Part shown: positions 46,893-57,959 of the stretch, one piece after another
How the letters are laid out: each line of letters starts with the position of its first letter
How positions within the stretch are numbered: the stretch's first letter is position 1
Assembly (NCBI GenBank): GCA_015847255.1
Contig: JADLZK010009368.1
Coordinates: forward strand, 124,001-188,000
Source: Hyparrhenia diplandra
Taxonomy: Eukaryota > Streptophyta > Magnoliopsida > Poales > Poaceae
Direction of reading: 5' to 3'
Length of the DNA stretch: 64,000 nt
Position numbers and translations under genes: made by a program
The notes under the pieces: model-generated
Told to the model about the DNA's origin: nothing
Seen by the model: only the letters and a program-made list of their open reading frames with translations
The model's database searches: none

Positions 46893-49190
46893 GTGTGCAT
46901 ATATACTGTAGTCAGCAATTATCCAGATTCACAGCAACATTGCCATCCCTTAAGTTCCTCCAATACTAGCAACTATTGCTTTCAACTGCACAATGATTAG
47001 GAGAGTTTTCTTTTTATTAGTTGGTAGATGGGTCTTGACTCTTGATTCAAGCAATTATGTACAGCAAGTTATGAGTTATGTAATGTAGTAAACCTTGGTA
47101 TGACGGGTTACTATAGGAGATATTTTCTTGTCACTACAACAGAACCCTTTGTTACCTTTTGAGACCTGTTGTTGCCGAGGCCGAATAAGCTCTAACCATA
47201 TTATTTCTGGCTCACTGTTAGACGATGGGATGTGGTAAATTGAACTGGGGCGCACAACCAGTTTCCTAAGTTTGATAGTTGCATCAACTATTAAGATGCG
47301 ATACTATTTAGATTTTTTGCTTTATCGCTCTTGCTTTCATGGCCTTGTTGTGTGTGCTGTCCACTAGCACAGGGACGGTTTATTTGTACTTTGTACTGGT
47401 GGTAGAGTTTGATCTGTACTGACGGTGATTTCGTTCGCCTATGTGAAAGGTATTTACGTTGGCGCTACTAAAAATTGTCATACCCTGGCGCCACGTTTAA
47501 AACTGTCAGTACAAATCTATGTTCAAGGTAACGTGGAAATCAATTTGTACAGGTAGTATGAGCGGCCAGCGTTTTTTTTTTCTTCACATGTTGCAGTATC
47601 TCATCCCTAGTGAAAAATATGTTCACATACAATTTCTAGCCAATTGATTTTTTTTTCGTTTTCTCATATTTGAACCATCATTTGTTTGTAGAAAGTTCAT
47701 ATACCTCAAACCAAGTAACAGGAGAAGACATATTTTGGTGGCCTGAGTACCGACACTGTCACTGATATCATCAGTTTTTAGCCGCTGACATCATGATGCT
47801 CGTTGTTCATGATGCTCGTTGTCTGAGGGAAAAAAAAAAAAAAGACATGATGAAACTTTGGTGCCTAGTATAGCTGCCTAATTCCGGTTTCAACCAAGAC
47901 CGCGACGCACCTCGTTTGTACCTGACCGCGACACCAAGCTCCTCCTTTTTCTTCTGGCCATGATCCGATTCAATCGAGCCGATCTCCCGCTCGGTCCGCT
48001 TCGTCTTCTTCCAGGGAAATGATGGCCCGTCATGGATCCATGGACCGACCGACCGACGGACGGAGCAAGGGCGAGCGACAGACACACACACAGGCGAGGC
48101 GGCAAAGGTCCAGTCCAGAGGTCCTTTTCTTGAATGCGCAGCAGAAAGCCGCGCTGCTCCCCGGGTCAGTCAGTCCAGAAAACGAGCGCTTTAATCATTG
48201 CGATCGACCGTCCGCTGCGCTGCAGCTTCCCCGCCCGGGACACCGCCGGCCGGTCCATCTAACCCCGACAAGCGCCACGGCACGGAAGCCGGCCGCCAGC
48301 CACCACAGTGTTTTCGCTCCGGTCATGTGTTGCGCTGCCATCCATCCATCCATCCATCTCCCTACGCCTCGGCAGGCCGGTGCTCGGCGTCCTCGGCCAG
48401 TGCCGTGCCAGAGAGGGGGAGGGGGTACAAGGAATCTGATTTCTGATGGAGCGTCGCTTTTCGACAGCCCTTCCCCTATTCTTGCGATGGTGGAGGCCGT
48501 AATGATGGGCGAGACGGAAGTGAGGTCGCCACTAGTAGGAGTAAACAAGTGGCGAGATCCTCGGCGTTTCACACATTGCTTTCTTTCTTTCTTTCAGGTT
48601 TTTTCTAACGAGACGGAGGAGAAGGAAACACTAGTGCCTGGCCCGAAGCGGAAGCGGTGGATATGTATGAAACGGCGCTAAGCTAGCTAAACCCTACTAA
48701 TAATGCACACCGCCCGGCTTTTGTTTGCTACCATACCAGTAGTTTGATTGAGCGAGAGCACCTGACCGTGGGAAAGGTTGCCATCATGGCTCGCCTTCTG
48801 CCGGCGAGGCGACGGCGATGGTTAATGGATATCCATGTCGTGTCGGCAATGAGTATTAAAACCAAGGAAAGGCTTGGCTGTCATGCATGGTGTGGACACG
48901 GGATCGAGCTGCTGCTACTGATTGCTAGGTTGAACTAGTGTCTTAAGAATTAATTAACCGGTGTAGTTTTCGTATAGATGCCAGGCAGAAAAGAGCCGCT
49001 GGGTTGGACTCTTGAGGCTCAAGCTGAGAGTGAGTGAACGGGAGGAGGACAGAAGCAACCAAAGTTGCCGCGAATATGTCTAAGGTTGTTTCAGAGGAAT
49101 GCCTAGGCAAAAGTTCCATGTCTGTTATCTCCTTTTGACCGGAGTTCTTGATCTCGACCGCCTCTTCCTGCAATGATTAGACACAGTTAA
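46893..49190. other. Intergenic region between SHMT and the MITE at 49.2 kb
   Basis: AT-rich 3' flank to about 47880, then GC-rich DNA (47900-48700) with an ATCC microsatellite (48341-48359) and an open plus frame of 220 codons (48019-48681). That frame is low-complexity and domain-free. A minus frame at 48943-49173 (MQEEAVEIKNSGQKEITD...) looks more protein-like and ends near a donor-like site, but I cannot assign it. Confidence 0.35.
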
Positions 49191-49193
49191 GTA

Positions 49194-49786
49194 CTCCCTC
49201 CATCCCAATTTATAAGTTTTTTTTTTTTTTCTAAGTTACCACTGCCTTATTCAAAAATTTGTGTAAATTTACATTTCTTTTTCTTGGGTTGCTTTATTAA
49301 TATAACATCTTCCAAAATAACTTAAATTTGATGACGTTTGCATAATTTTTTTTGAATAAGGCGAGTGGTCAAAGTTGGAGTAAAAAAGTCAAACGACTTA
49401 CAATTTAAATGTCTCAATGGGGTTTCACGAAAGTGTTTAAATGCACATTAAATGCGCGCCACATCGCAAAATTTCACTTTTTGCATGAAACTCTTAGGAG
49501 AGAGAAGGAAAGAGTTTCACCATGGTGAAACCTTTAAAGACTCATTTTCACATGCGTTGTAAACCGTGTGAAATCCCCATTGAGACACAAATAGAGTTTC
49601 ACCATGCAACTATGCAATTAAACCATGCAATGAGAGAGAGGTTGTGGGACCCTTGAGCCTACATAAAGCGTGCAATGAAAACCGTACATTGAGGAAGACG
49701 CCTACATTCGTACGCCAAAGTTTTCATATCTTGAAAAACGGGAGGTGAAACTATCCATCGGTGAGGCGGCCTTAGGATGGAGGGAG
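49194..49786. mobile_element. Stowaway-like MITE with a second element nested inside
   Basis: Outer termini CTCCCTCCATCC (49194-) and GGATGGAGGGAG (-49786) are inverted and flanked by TA on both sides, as for Tc1/mariner-type MITEs. Inside, GTCTCAATGGGGTTTCAC (49411-49428) is inverted with one gap at 49568-49586, defining an inner hairpin-forming segment of about 176 bp. The interior carries repeated gtttcacc words. Confidence 0.65.
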
Positions 49787-50005
49787 TATAAATCACGCGT
49801 ACATTTACTAGCAAATGCTTGTATATTGTTAAATTGGGAAGACATTTACTAGCAAAAGCTGAGAGTTCGGTCTATTCGGTCTCTCGGGTAACCGAAAGAA
49901 TAACCTGATAAGCGAGGTGAAGTTCGGTCTATTCGGGTTCAGTCTGAACGTAGGACCGAGGACCGTTCGGGCTCAGGTTCGGTCCGTTCGGTCTCGGGTT
50001 CGATT

Positions 50006-50466
50006 TTGTCGGTTTTTGCACTGATCCGCCTCCCGCGCGCTGCGGCCTCCGCACGGCGGCCACGCTGCCGCCCCTTCGCCGCGTCCGCGTGCGCTGGGCA
50101 ACCACCGCCGCCACCGCTGCATGGGCGCACTGCCGCGCGGTGGCTGCGGACGAGCGCCCCGCCGACCCCGCGTTCCCCGAGGGCCAAAAAACCGCGGGAT
50201 TTCCGGGTACGGACCGCAGCGCACCAAACCAACTGCCCATTCAATTTCAGACTTCGCCTCCTCACTCATCGCGTCGCCGTTTGTTGCGTTGCTTTGGTTT
50301 CAACCAGGGCAGTGGAGAGGCCGGAGGTGGACGTCGTTGTGATAGGCAGCGGGCTGGCGGGCTGTGCTGCGCCGGCCTCCTAGCGAGGTACGGCCAGGAC
50401 GTGCTGGTGCTCGAGAGCCATGACCGCCCGGGAGGCGAGGCGCCGCGCACTCGTTCGTTCGATTAA
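50006..50466 (+). pseudogene. Orphan first exon of a carotenoid-isomerase-like FAD oxidoreductase
   Basis: A GC-rich Ser/Ala/Arg/Pro stretch resembling a plastid transit peptide leads to a Rossmann dinucleotide-binding motif: VDVVVIGSGL, then CCAGLLARYGQDVLVLESHD and RPGG. This is the N-terminal FAD-binding part of prolycopene isomerase (CRTISO)-like enzymes, which act in plastid carotenoid synthesis. One G is missing at 50356-50357, shifting the frame. Similarity stops after RPGGE at about 50435 and no further exon is found downstream, so this is a truncated gene copy. MED7 follows on the other strand. Confidence 0.65.
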
Positions 50467-51037
50467 ATTGCACTGATGAAAATACATTGTTTCCAAAATA
50501 TAGTGTGTTAAAACTGGAACATAAAACCCCCATTCAGAAGAACAAAAATGAGCATATAACGGAAGGTAGAAAAAAAGAATGAACCAGAAATTCTTTCTTT
50601 ATTAGTAGGTATAGATATAGATTGATTGATCGACAAATTCTATCCAATCTAACAAAAATAAGACGAGAAATCTTTAGAAAATAACATATTAGTGTATACG
50701 GAGTAACAACCTTTAAGTTAAGCTGACCACGAGCCTGTCGAGACATCATCAATCTCACAATCTATACTTCCACGACAAGTAATCCATCATGCATCTGAGA
50801 GAAGTTACGAAGCATTTACGTGAAAATCACAGTTGAGCATTAAGTAGCCAGAGTTTGCTAACATCGACCATGGAAATAAGTAAGAAATTCAGTTCTCAAA
50901 GCTGGAAATACCACAAAGCCACAACAGATGATACCACAACATTCAGACATATCTCAGCACCATCTCTACGTTGTCTCTACTAACACTCTCTTAACTAATA
51001 GAAGAATCGGTCTTGAAACAGATAATTTGGCATCAGC

Positions 51038-52332
51038 CTAGTTTGTTTGGCTTCCATCCAAGATAAGCAGTGATTCCCCAAGCAGCTTTTGTGCTTCCTC
51101 TCTCCTCCTGATGAAGTAAGAAAATACTCAGGAGCATTAGAAGATATAAGCATTTATGCAGTTACAATTTATTACAATGAAACCAGAAGATGTGCAAGCA
51201 AAGCTTTCTCAAGACTAAGGTTATTCGCAAAAAGCAAAGCAAGCATACAGGATACTATACAAAAAATGTACTATGCATGGCAACAGAGGTCCTCATCAAA
51301 GAATAACATCAGATGGAAATCCCAAACTTTTGCAGCCAAGCTGAATAAAGACTAGTCACTCACTGCCTTATATCTTCAATTGCTTCCTTGCGGCGCTGAA
51401 TTTGGCTTTCAAGCATGTGAATCATTGTGGCTCTTGCCTAAAATATATTAATATTAAAGAATGTAAGTACATTATTAAAGATAGCAGAAAAATACACCAC
51501 GTGGAACGAAATCTGAGGCTCACACCTGATGAGGTCGTAGGGAATTGAGAAGATGATGTAAGTTCTTGAATATGAGTGTAATATCTTCTACCCTACGAGC
51601 ATATTGAGATGGTCTCTCAACTAAAATATCTGCCAGCTCCAAAATATGCAATTGAAGCTCTCTGTTGAGGGTCCTCAGCTCCTTTTTGAAGTCTAAAATT
51701 TAACAATTGTAAAAACAGTCAGCTCATTAAATCAAGGACAACTTACTAAGTCCTCAAAAGTAACAGTCAACAACAACAACATGGCTTTTTGTCCCAAAGC
51801 AAGTTGGGGTAGGCGAGAGAAAACCCAAAAGAGACAGGAAACAGGGAAACACATAAAGGTCACAGTTCAGGCACGTTGATGGCTAGTCTCCACGCACTCC
51901 TCTCCATAGCTAAATCCTTGGTACATAAAAATCTCAACTATTGACAAAGAATTGATAAAAATCCCAACTATTGACAAAGAATTGAGTTATGTATGCATAT
52001 GCAGATAAACATATCTATTTCGCAAGAATCAACGCACCAATATTAGGGCCCTTTGGATAAAGCCGACGAACATTATGACTCTCCAAGCTTGGAATCACAA
52101 CATCTCCCTAGATACCAAAGAGGCAAACCAGAATCAATTTAATGCCATCGATAGCAGATTAGCAAAGGCATTATGAGAAAACATACTGTGTAATCAACAC
52201 CCAAGGCTTTGAATGGTCCATCAATTGGCGGTGGTGGTTCTGGTGCGGATGAGGGATCTTGCTCAAAATTCTTGTAAAAAGTCGGTAAAATGGAGGAGGT
52301 GGAGGGTGCGATGATGATGTGGCCATTGCCAT
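51038..52332 (-). CDS. MED7: Mediator complex subunit 7 (MED7), 5 coding exons
   Basis: MED7 is a middle-module subunit of Mediator, which links transcription factors to RNA polymerase II. Exons on the minus strand: 52332-52187, 52107-52038, 51692-51526, 51437-51364, 51107-51038; phases and GT..AG borders fit and give 174 aa, normal for plant MED7. Visible motifs are MAMATSSSHPPPPPFYRL, then FEQDPSSAPEPPPPIDGP, VVIPSLESHNVRRLYPKGPN, LRTLNRELQLHILELADILV, ERPSQYARRVEDITLIFKNL, HHLLNSLRPHQARAT, and the C-terminal EEAQKLLGESLLILDG. The coiled-coil-forming C-terminal half pairs with MED21 in yeast. As read, an A5 run at 52276-52280 (T5 on the coding strand, T3 expected) shifts the frame after FYRL. 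A 3' piece of an RTE LINE sits in the intron 51693-52037. Confidence 0.92.
51765..51915 (-). mobile_element. 3' end of an RTE-type LINE in a MED7 intron
   Basis: Reverse complement reads gcctaccccaacttgctttg then gggacaaaaagccatgttgttgttgttg, the same kind of 3' end as the RTE element at 31.0 kb. It is antisense on the plus strand and thus co-oriented with MED7. No coding sequence remains. Confidence 0.6.
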
Positions 52333-53902
52333 CCTGCCATATGCAATGAAAAACCACATATTAGCATAGAGAATTAGAGATTGAGGTGTCAAGCCAAACG
52401 GTATAACTATTAAAGTCAAAGTCGTTTAATTCCTATGTTTGGTTTTAGTTTACACAAGCTCATTGAATAAAATGAAATTTATGATATATGATTCAAAATG
52501 AAATGACGGTGAAAACAACCGTTTTGCAATATTGCCGCTATTATAAATTGTACATGCTTACTAAAAGTAAGTATGGAGAAATCCACATGCTAATGCCACT
52601 CAACTTTCTAATTGCAGCCACGGCCTAATACCACATATCACAAAACACTACACTACATAGTACAGAGACTCGAGCCTTCTAATTTGTTTAATCAGACCAG
52701 CACAGCATGGTTGAGTAGTTACTCCAATTACAATGGGTTTATTCAAACCGAGTAATAAAAAAAATACACAGGCAACTTCCACAATCTAAAACATGACCAG
52801 TTGGCAACACAGTAACACAAGGAAGGAGGGTTCAGAGAAGTGACATAAGGAACCTTGCTAAAAAATGTGCTTTTCATGTCACAGTTATCACAAATCACAA
52901 GACAAATTAGCTTCTCTGTGTTTGCTACCTAACACAAGGAACCTTGCCGAAAGTAACATGGATTTATCATAAGCCTATAGGCAAGGCACTAGGCAGTACA
53001 AACCAAACACTAGAAAATTAATTTGGTTGTTTACTTGTTCCAATAGTAGCCAACTACACACACCACCAGAAAGTGGAAATCCACCAGAAAGTGTTATCGC
53101 TTCAAATTTAGCAATCTTTTCTTTTCACTTCAAATTTGACTCTTAAATATATTCTCTACTGTTATAAATATATATTTTTTCAGAAAAAAGTACTATGGTG
53201 TTGACTCTTGCAATTTACACAGAGCATACTGCACACACCACCAGAAAGTGGCAATCCACCAAATACAAACTTGATACTTGGTCAGGTGACAACTTCAATA
53301 AATGAAGATCAGCTTCTCCTTCTTGCACCTTTCTTTTAATCTGGAAATTTTAGAAAGAGAGTTTCTATCAAAGCTAGAAGTCTGAAATACGGGCACATAT
53401 AGATCAAGTACTTTAGGGGAAAATTGAGTTGCATCCTGTCTATCTTAGAAATAGGGCAATCTTGAATCAGATGTAGATCTCAGTTTCTAACTATGATAAT
53501 TTTTCTACAGAAGCCGTGGAGATGACTGCAGAAGATGAGCCTCTGAACCCTTAGAAAACACCAAGACCATAGAAGTGAATAGGAAGTCAAAATCGCCCCA
53601 ATCTTTGATTATTCCCATGGGATTTTCTGAATAATATCGATATCTGAAGGCTGTAACAGACTGCAGTTTAGTGTGTTATAGGATTGGTATGGTGCTAGAC
53701 TGCTAGTACAGTTTCCAGTTTTGTCATGATATAGAGAACATGTTGTAGCAAGTTCTGACTATTGTGCCACACACGGCAGAGTAGAGCTCAGCGTTTCCAT
53801 TAGGATGCAGGTAGCAATACATTAGGATTCATTGTTATCCGCTAGAAAGAATACAAAAATTCCAATGGAGAAGGGAATATGTGCAGCAATGTTCATCTTA
53901 CC
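52333..53902 (-). other. Large 5' UTR intron of MED7 (inferred)
   Basis: The acceptor GGCAG at 52338-52334 immediately precedes the MED7 ATG, and a strong donor AAG|GTAAGATG lies at 53902/53901. The intron (about 1.57 kb) is AT-rich and contains two copies of cacacaccaccagaaagtgg near 53057 and 53231. Confidence 0.5.
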
Positions 53903-54250
53903 TTGTAATCTGTAGCCTTGGGCGGGGAGAAGCACGTGCAGGCCCTCCTCGTCGGCTGCACGGGCAGGGGGCGGCGCTGAGGTCCTCCTCGCCGGCGGAG
54001 CGTGCAGGTGCCGCGCTGAGGCCCTCCTCGCCGGCCGCACGGGCAGGGGCAGCGTGCAGGTGCGGATGGCCGGTGAGGATGACGATGTCACCGGCGGCAG
54101 GGGCGACGTGGAGGAGCGGGGACGATGAGGAGGCGGCGGTCCGCGCGGCGAAGACGAGATGGAGGCTAGAGCAGCACCGGCGCTGCGGCAGCGGAGCGGC
54201 ACCGGCGCGGCGGTGGCCGGAGCGGCGGCGGCGGCGTTGTCACTCGCACG
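53903..54250 (-). other. Probable 5' UTR exon and promoter-proximal region of MED7
   Basis: GC-rich block with a minus-strand donor at its 3' end. The open frame across it (MPLRCRSAGAALASISS...) is Pro/Ala/Arg-rich, lacks domains and is not joined in frame to MED7, so I treat it as untranslated. Confidence 0.4.
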
Positions 54251-54678
54251 AGACGCGAGAGAGCGAGCGAAGATGCGAGTTCCACGCCTCGGGTCGATGG
54301 TGGGGAGATTTTTATTTTACCGGTGTATCGACGTGTTTCAGCCTCTCACCCACCCTGATACTCGAGTTAGCATGTGAATGATGATATAAATGAATATATT
54401 TCGGCCCAACGTATATATGGTGAAAATGTGAAACCATATAGTGTGATATTTCCCCGACGTCTATAAGTATAAAATAATATATATTATTTTGGCCCACAAC
54501 ACACGTGGTTTGTGGCCTGATCCATTTTCTTCCAATACCAGCCAGCCAAACGAGGTGGAGAAAAGTGTATTTTCACCCAAAAAGCCAAAAAGCCCAACAT
54601 GGGAGCTTCGACGTGGTTTTACGTGGTTTTGGCCTGATCCACTCCAATACCAGGCCAGCCAAACGAGGTGGCAAAAAG
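54251..54678. repeat. Spacer with a direct duplication
   Basis: The phrase gcctgatccattttcttcc...ccagccagccaaacgaggtgg (54517-54561) recurs as gcctgatccactcc...caggccagccaaacgaggtgg (54631-54671), a diverged duplication of about 50 bp next to the Mutator-like element. The rest is AT-rich DNA. Confidence 0.6.
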
Positions 54679-54687
54679 TTTAAAAAA
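54679..54687. repeat. 9-bp target-site duplication, left copy
   Basis: tttaaaaaa, repeated at 56251-56259 on the other side of the Mutator-like element. Confidence 0.7.
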
Positions 54688-56250
54688 GAAAAAGTCTTAT
54701 TTATCCCTCAACTATCAAAGTTTGTGATTCCTCCTCCAACCGTAAAACCGCACAAAATCACTCCTTGAACTATCCATACCATGCACTTTACCTCCCCCGC
54801 ACACATTTGAAGCGGTTTTCGCGATGTGACGCGGTGGTTTTGATGTATCGGCGGCCGATGATGTGGCCGCCACATCATCCCGAGCAACGTCACCTCTCCG
54901 AAAGCAGGCCCTGTAGGAGCCTGAGAACGCAAGGCACATGCCATCGCGTCGTCCGTGCAAGTGCGCGACTACGAGGCGCAGCTCGCCGAGCTCTCGTCGG
55001 CCGATCGGCTCTTGTGGCAGTCGGAGCTGGCGGCCATGCAGGCAGCTCGCCGCGGACTCAACCATCGACGAACTCAGGGTCATGCTCAAGGTGACCGGTC
55101 GAGGTCCTGAGTAGGCGGCGTCGAGCAGGGCGCCGGCAGCGATGTTGTCATAGCTGCATCTCTGCAGAGGAGCTTGTAAAAGGCGTGGGAGGAGCCCCAG
55201 GAGATCTGTGACGAGCTGAGGCCGTCGGTGGGCTCCGAGGCCTCGACAGCTGCCGCGACGTCGGAGACCGCGGCCACAAATTAACACCGGCAGCTCGTCC
55301 AGCGTTCAACTCGCGCGCGATGTCCTCAGATGGATTTGATGAGGATAGCTGCTAGGCTTCGGCAGATAACCGCAGTGGCTGCTGTGAGTCTGTGACCACG
55401 ACGCGAGCGCAATGACCGTGCTCCCGCAGACCCGCACTCATGCATGCCAAATACACTCCGTAGGCTACGGTTGCTAAAGCAGCGCGAGTTGTAACACTAG
55501 TACTATATAGTACTCAGAGATCAATGGAAAACTGTTGGCTTTCATTTTCATTCTTCTACAGGATTCGCCATGCTGCTGCTGCTGACACTAGCTGCAAAGA
55601 CGGCCAATGCTAAATTGACGCGGCGGTGCGATCGACGGGGGGCGCGGCAGGCACGGGGTGGGCCGCACCTGGGCACGGCGTCCGTGGGGGAGCGCGGATG
55701 GTGCGGAGCCCGAGCCTGAGGGATTCATCTTGGGTTCGCAGCTGCTCGCCGCCGCTCGCCGCCGCGTCGACTTACGACCCGACGACCTCCACGTGTGCAG
55801 CAAGCTCTCGTGGGCCTCGTGGCTCGTCGTGCTGCTGTGCGTCCGGGCTTGGCTTCCTCCCGTTCCCGGTGTAAATGGCCCGCCCGCAGGGGATGGGTTC
55901 ATGGGATTCCCTCGCCGCCGGCCTCTGCTAGCAACCGCCCGGCCCCTCATGCCACGCCATCGACCTCTGCGCGCCGCCATGGCCATCGAGCTCCATGCAC
56001 TGGACCTCCACCATAGCGACCTTCGCCTTCACCTGCCACTAAATATCCAACTCATCTTGCTTGTCAGCCACTGATATATCAAAACCACCACCATGTCTGC
56101 GCCATGTCAGCGAAAACCAGCTTCAAATGTGTGCAGGGAGGTAAACTGCACGGTATTGATAGTTCAAGGGGCGATTTTATCTGGTTTTGCGGTTGGAGGA
56201 GGTATCTCAAACTTTGATGATAGTTGGGGGAGGAAAATTGGACTTTTTCC
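54688..56250. mobile_element. Non-autonomous Mutator-like element, Pack-MULE candidate
   Basis: Long inverted termini of about 180-190 bp pair 54688-54870 with 56065-56250; both contain aaaaagtc, ctcaactatc, caaagtttg, cctcctccaaccg, aaaacc and cacatttgaag in matching order. The flanking 9-bp repeat fits Mutator-type insertion. The interior (about 54880-56060) is GC-rich, unlike the AT-rich ends, and has gene-like frames on both strands (for example a Gln/Leu/Glu-rich helical peptide from about 54958: VRDYEAQLAELSSADRLLWQ). No transposase is present. I cannot identify the source genes. Confidence 0.75.
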
Positions 56251-56259
56251 TTTAAAAAA
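56251..56259. repeat. 9-bp target-site duplication, right copy
   Basis: tttaaaaaa, matching 54679-54687. Confidence 0.7.
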
Positions 56260-56808
56260 AACCCCAAGTTGATATTCAAAAGCGATCCCGACCTTCCTCT
56301 ACCAAAGTTTTCTGCCCAGGCGAACCAACAAAAAGCAACCTTTCGATGCGCAGCTGCGAGTGTGCCGCCGCCGATTCCCTGAGCCAAACATCTCGTGGCT
56401 CTGTCTGTGTGATCGATCAATTGCTTGCGCTCCAGTAGTCAGTCTCATCCCCATCATGCCTCCTCCTTTCATGGCACAGACGCAGAGCAGACGCAACAAT
56501 GAGACAGGAACAGCATCATGGCCAACCAAAATGCTATGCTGCGTGACCACCACAGTGACACGAGGCTCCATCACTCTCTCCATCCATCCCTAAGACAGAG
56601 ATCTAGCTAAGAGGGACAACAACAGGCTATTCGATGCTAGGGACACTGCTAGTACGTAGTATTTGACTTTGCTTGTGCAAGCAAGCAACGAGCATCATTC
56701 ATTCGTTCATGTGAATTTCTGATGATGTTTATGCTGGGACTGGTGGAGCTCCGAGGCTGGCTCGATCGGAGGGGAGGGCAGGGCAGGGAGCGAGGTCTGA
56801 TCGATCCA
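56260..56808. other. 3' flank of the BYPASS1-like gene
   Basis: No gene recognised. It probably includes the 3' UTR of the minus-strand gene that ends at 56809. Confidence 0.35.
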
Positions 56809-57879
56809 TCAATGGCTGCACAGGTCGGAGAGCTCCTTCCTGCCCTCGACAATGTCGTCCAGGAAGTCGTCCAGCTGGCACACAAGGCTATCGGTGCCGG
56901 TCCGGAGCACGTCCAGCCACGCCTTGACCTCCTCCACCTTGTTCTTGACGCCGCCCTCGCACTTGCGGCCCGTCGCGGCGACGCGCTCCACCTCCTCACG
57001 CGCCGCCTCCACGGCGGCGCGCGCGCACCGGAACTCGCACATCCTGATCCCCGGCGCGGGGCCGTCGGACTCGGCCTCCTCCGCCATCCTCTGCTGCAGC
57101 ATTGCGATGGACGCCATGAAGCCGGCGTCCGCGGCCACGGCATCGTCCGCGGCGCAGTGGCCGCCTCCCCCGGCCGCCGTCGCGGCCGCGCAGGGACACG
57201 GCGCCGCTGGCGAGGATGAGCAGGAGGAGCGAGCTCGCGTTGTGCAGCGCGTACAGGAGGCCACGGAAGCCGTTGAAACCCGTGAGCCTCGCGGCGTCCG
57301 TGGCGCGCAGCAGTAGCCGCTCGTCGAGCTGCAGCGACAGCGGCGCGATCCTCGCGTCCGACAGCGCGCGGTTCTCCTCCTCCGCCGCCATCGCCTCCCT
57401 CCTCGACACCGAGATCGCCCGCAGCACCTGCATGCATAGCGATGGATGATGAACGATGATGACGCGCACAGCCAGCCAGCGAACAGAGTAAGAAACAGAG
57501 CGGAGTCATGAATGAAACGGAAACGATCGATAGCACGCGATCGATAACCAACCTGTCGAGTGGAGAGCGGAGATGGATCCTGGAGCCAGTCATCGAGCGC
57601 GGCGGCGGCGCAGGTGGCCGCGGCGCAATACCGCTCGACGGAGGCGAGGCCGAGCTTGACGGCGAGGCAGGCGTCCCAGAGGCGTGCGGTCTCGTCCATG
57701 TACTCGTCGAGCCAGCGGCCGCCAGGCGGCAGGTGGAGCTGGCCGACCATGAGCGTGAGCTGCGAGTGCAGGCCCCTGAGCAGCGCCGCCGCCCGCAGCA
57801 GCGCCGGTAGCGATGACAGCCCGCCGGCACGGCCCAGGTCGTCCAGCCCGCGGGCCAGGGACGTGAAGAAGGTGTTCAT
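56809..57879 (-). CDS. BYPASS1-like (BPS1/DUF793-type) protein, 2 exons
   Basis: Exons 57879-57553 and 57427-56809 give about 314 aa. The start MNTFFTSLARGLDDLGRAGG is the first Met after a close TATA box. Exon 1 carries LHSQLTLMVGQLHLPPGGRW, LDEYMDETARLWDACLAVKL and SVERYCAAATCAAAALDDWL, the layout of plant BYPASS1-related proteins, plant-specific factors linked to control of a root-derived growth signal; biochemical function is unknown. Exon 2 has a hydrophobic stretch ASSLLLLILASGAV and an acidic C-terminus with WLDVLRTGTDSLVCQLDDFL. The intron has GT..AG borders (57552/57428). One extra base in the G3 run at 57193-57195 shifts the frame between ASGAVS and AAATAAGGGG; removing it joins both open frames. 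Family assignment rests on motif resemblance. Confidence 0.75.
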   Translation of the reverse strand: MNTFFTSLARGLDDLGRAGGLSSLPALLRAAALLRGLHSQLTLMVGQLHLPPGGRWLDEYMDETARLWDACLAVKLGLASVERYCAAATCAAAALDDWLQDPSPLSTRQVGYRSRAIDRFRFIHDSALFLTLFAGWLCASSSFIIHRYACRCCGRSRCRGGRRWRRRRRTARCRTRGSRRCRCSSTSGYCCAPRTPRGSRVSTASVASCTRCTTRARSSCSSSPAAPCPCAAATAAGGGGHCAADDAVAADAGFMASIAMLQQRMAEEAESDGPAPGIRMCEFRCARAAVEAAREEVERVAATGRKCEGGVKNKVEEVKAWLDVLRTGTDSLVCQLDDFLDDIVEGRKELSDLCSH

Positions 57880-57939
57880 GGCGCCGCCGTCGCCGGACGC
57901 CGCTGCACTGTTTGAATTGGGAAAGGAAAGCCTGCTTGG

Positions 57940-57953
57940 CTGGCTATATATAT
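57940..57953 (-). promoter_or_regulatory. TATA box of the BYPASS1-like gene
   Basis: CTATATATATAGCC on the minus strand lies about 65 bp upstream of the ATG at 57879, followed by a CT-rich leader, and is the best core promoter candidate in the window. Confidence 0.6.
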
Positions 57954-57959
57954 AGCTAG

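Noticed and set aside
48019..48681. Open plus-strand frame of 220 codons
   Set aside because: GC-rich low-complexity translation with no domain, no splice context and overlapping frames on the other strand; long open frames are expected by chance in such composition.
54715..55287. Minus-strand frame of 190 codons in the Mutator-like element
   Set aside because: It runs into the terminal inverted repeat and shows no domain; treated as captured or random GC-rich sequence.
56649..57830. Minus-strand frame of 393 codons overlapping the BYPASS1-like gene
   Set aside because: Arg/Ser-rich shadow frame; the conserved motifs are in the 57553-57879 and 56809-57427 frames.
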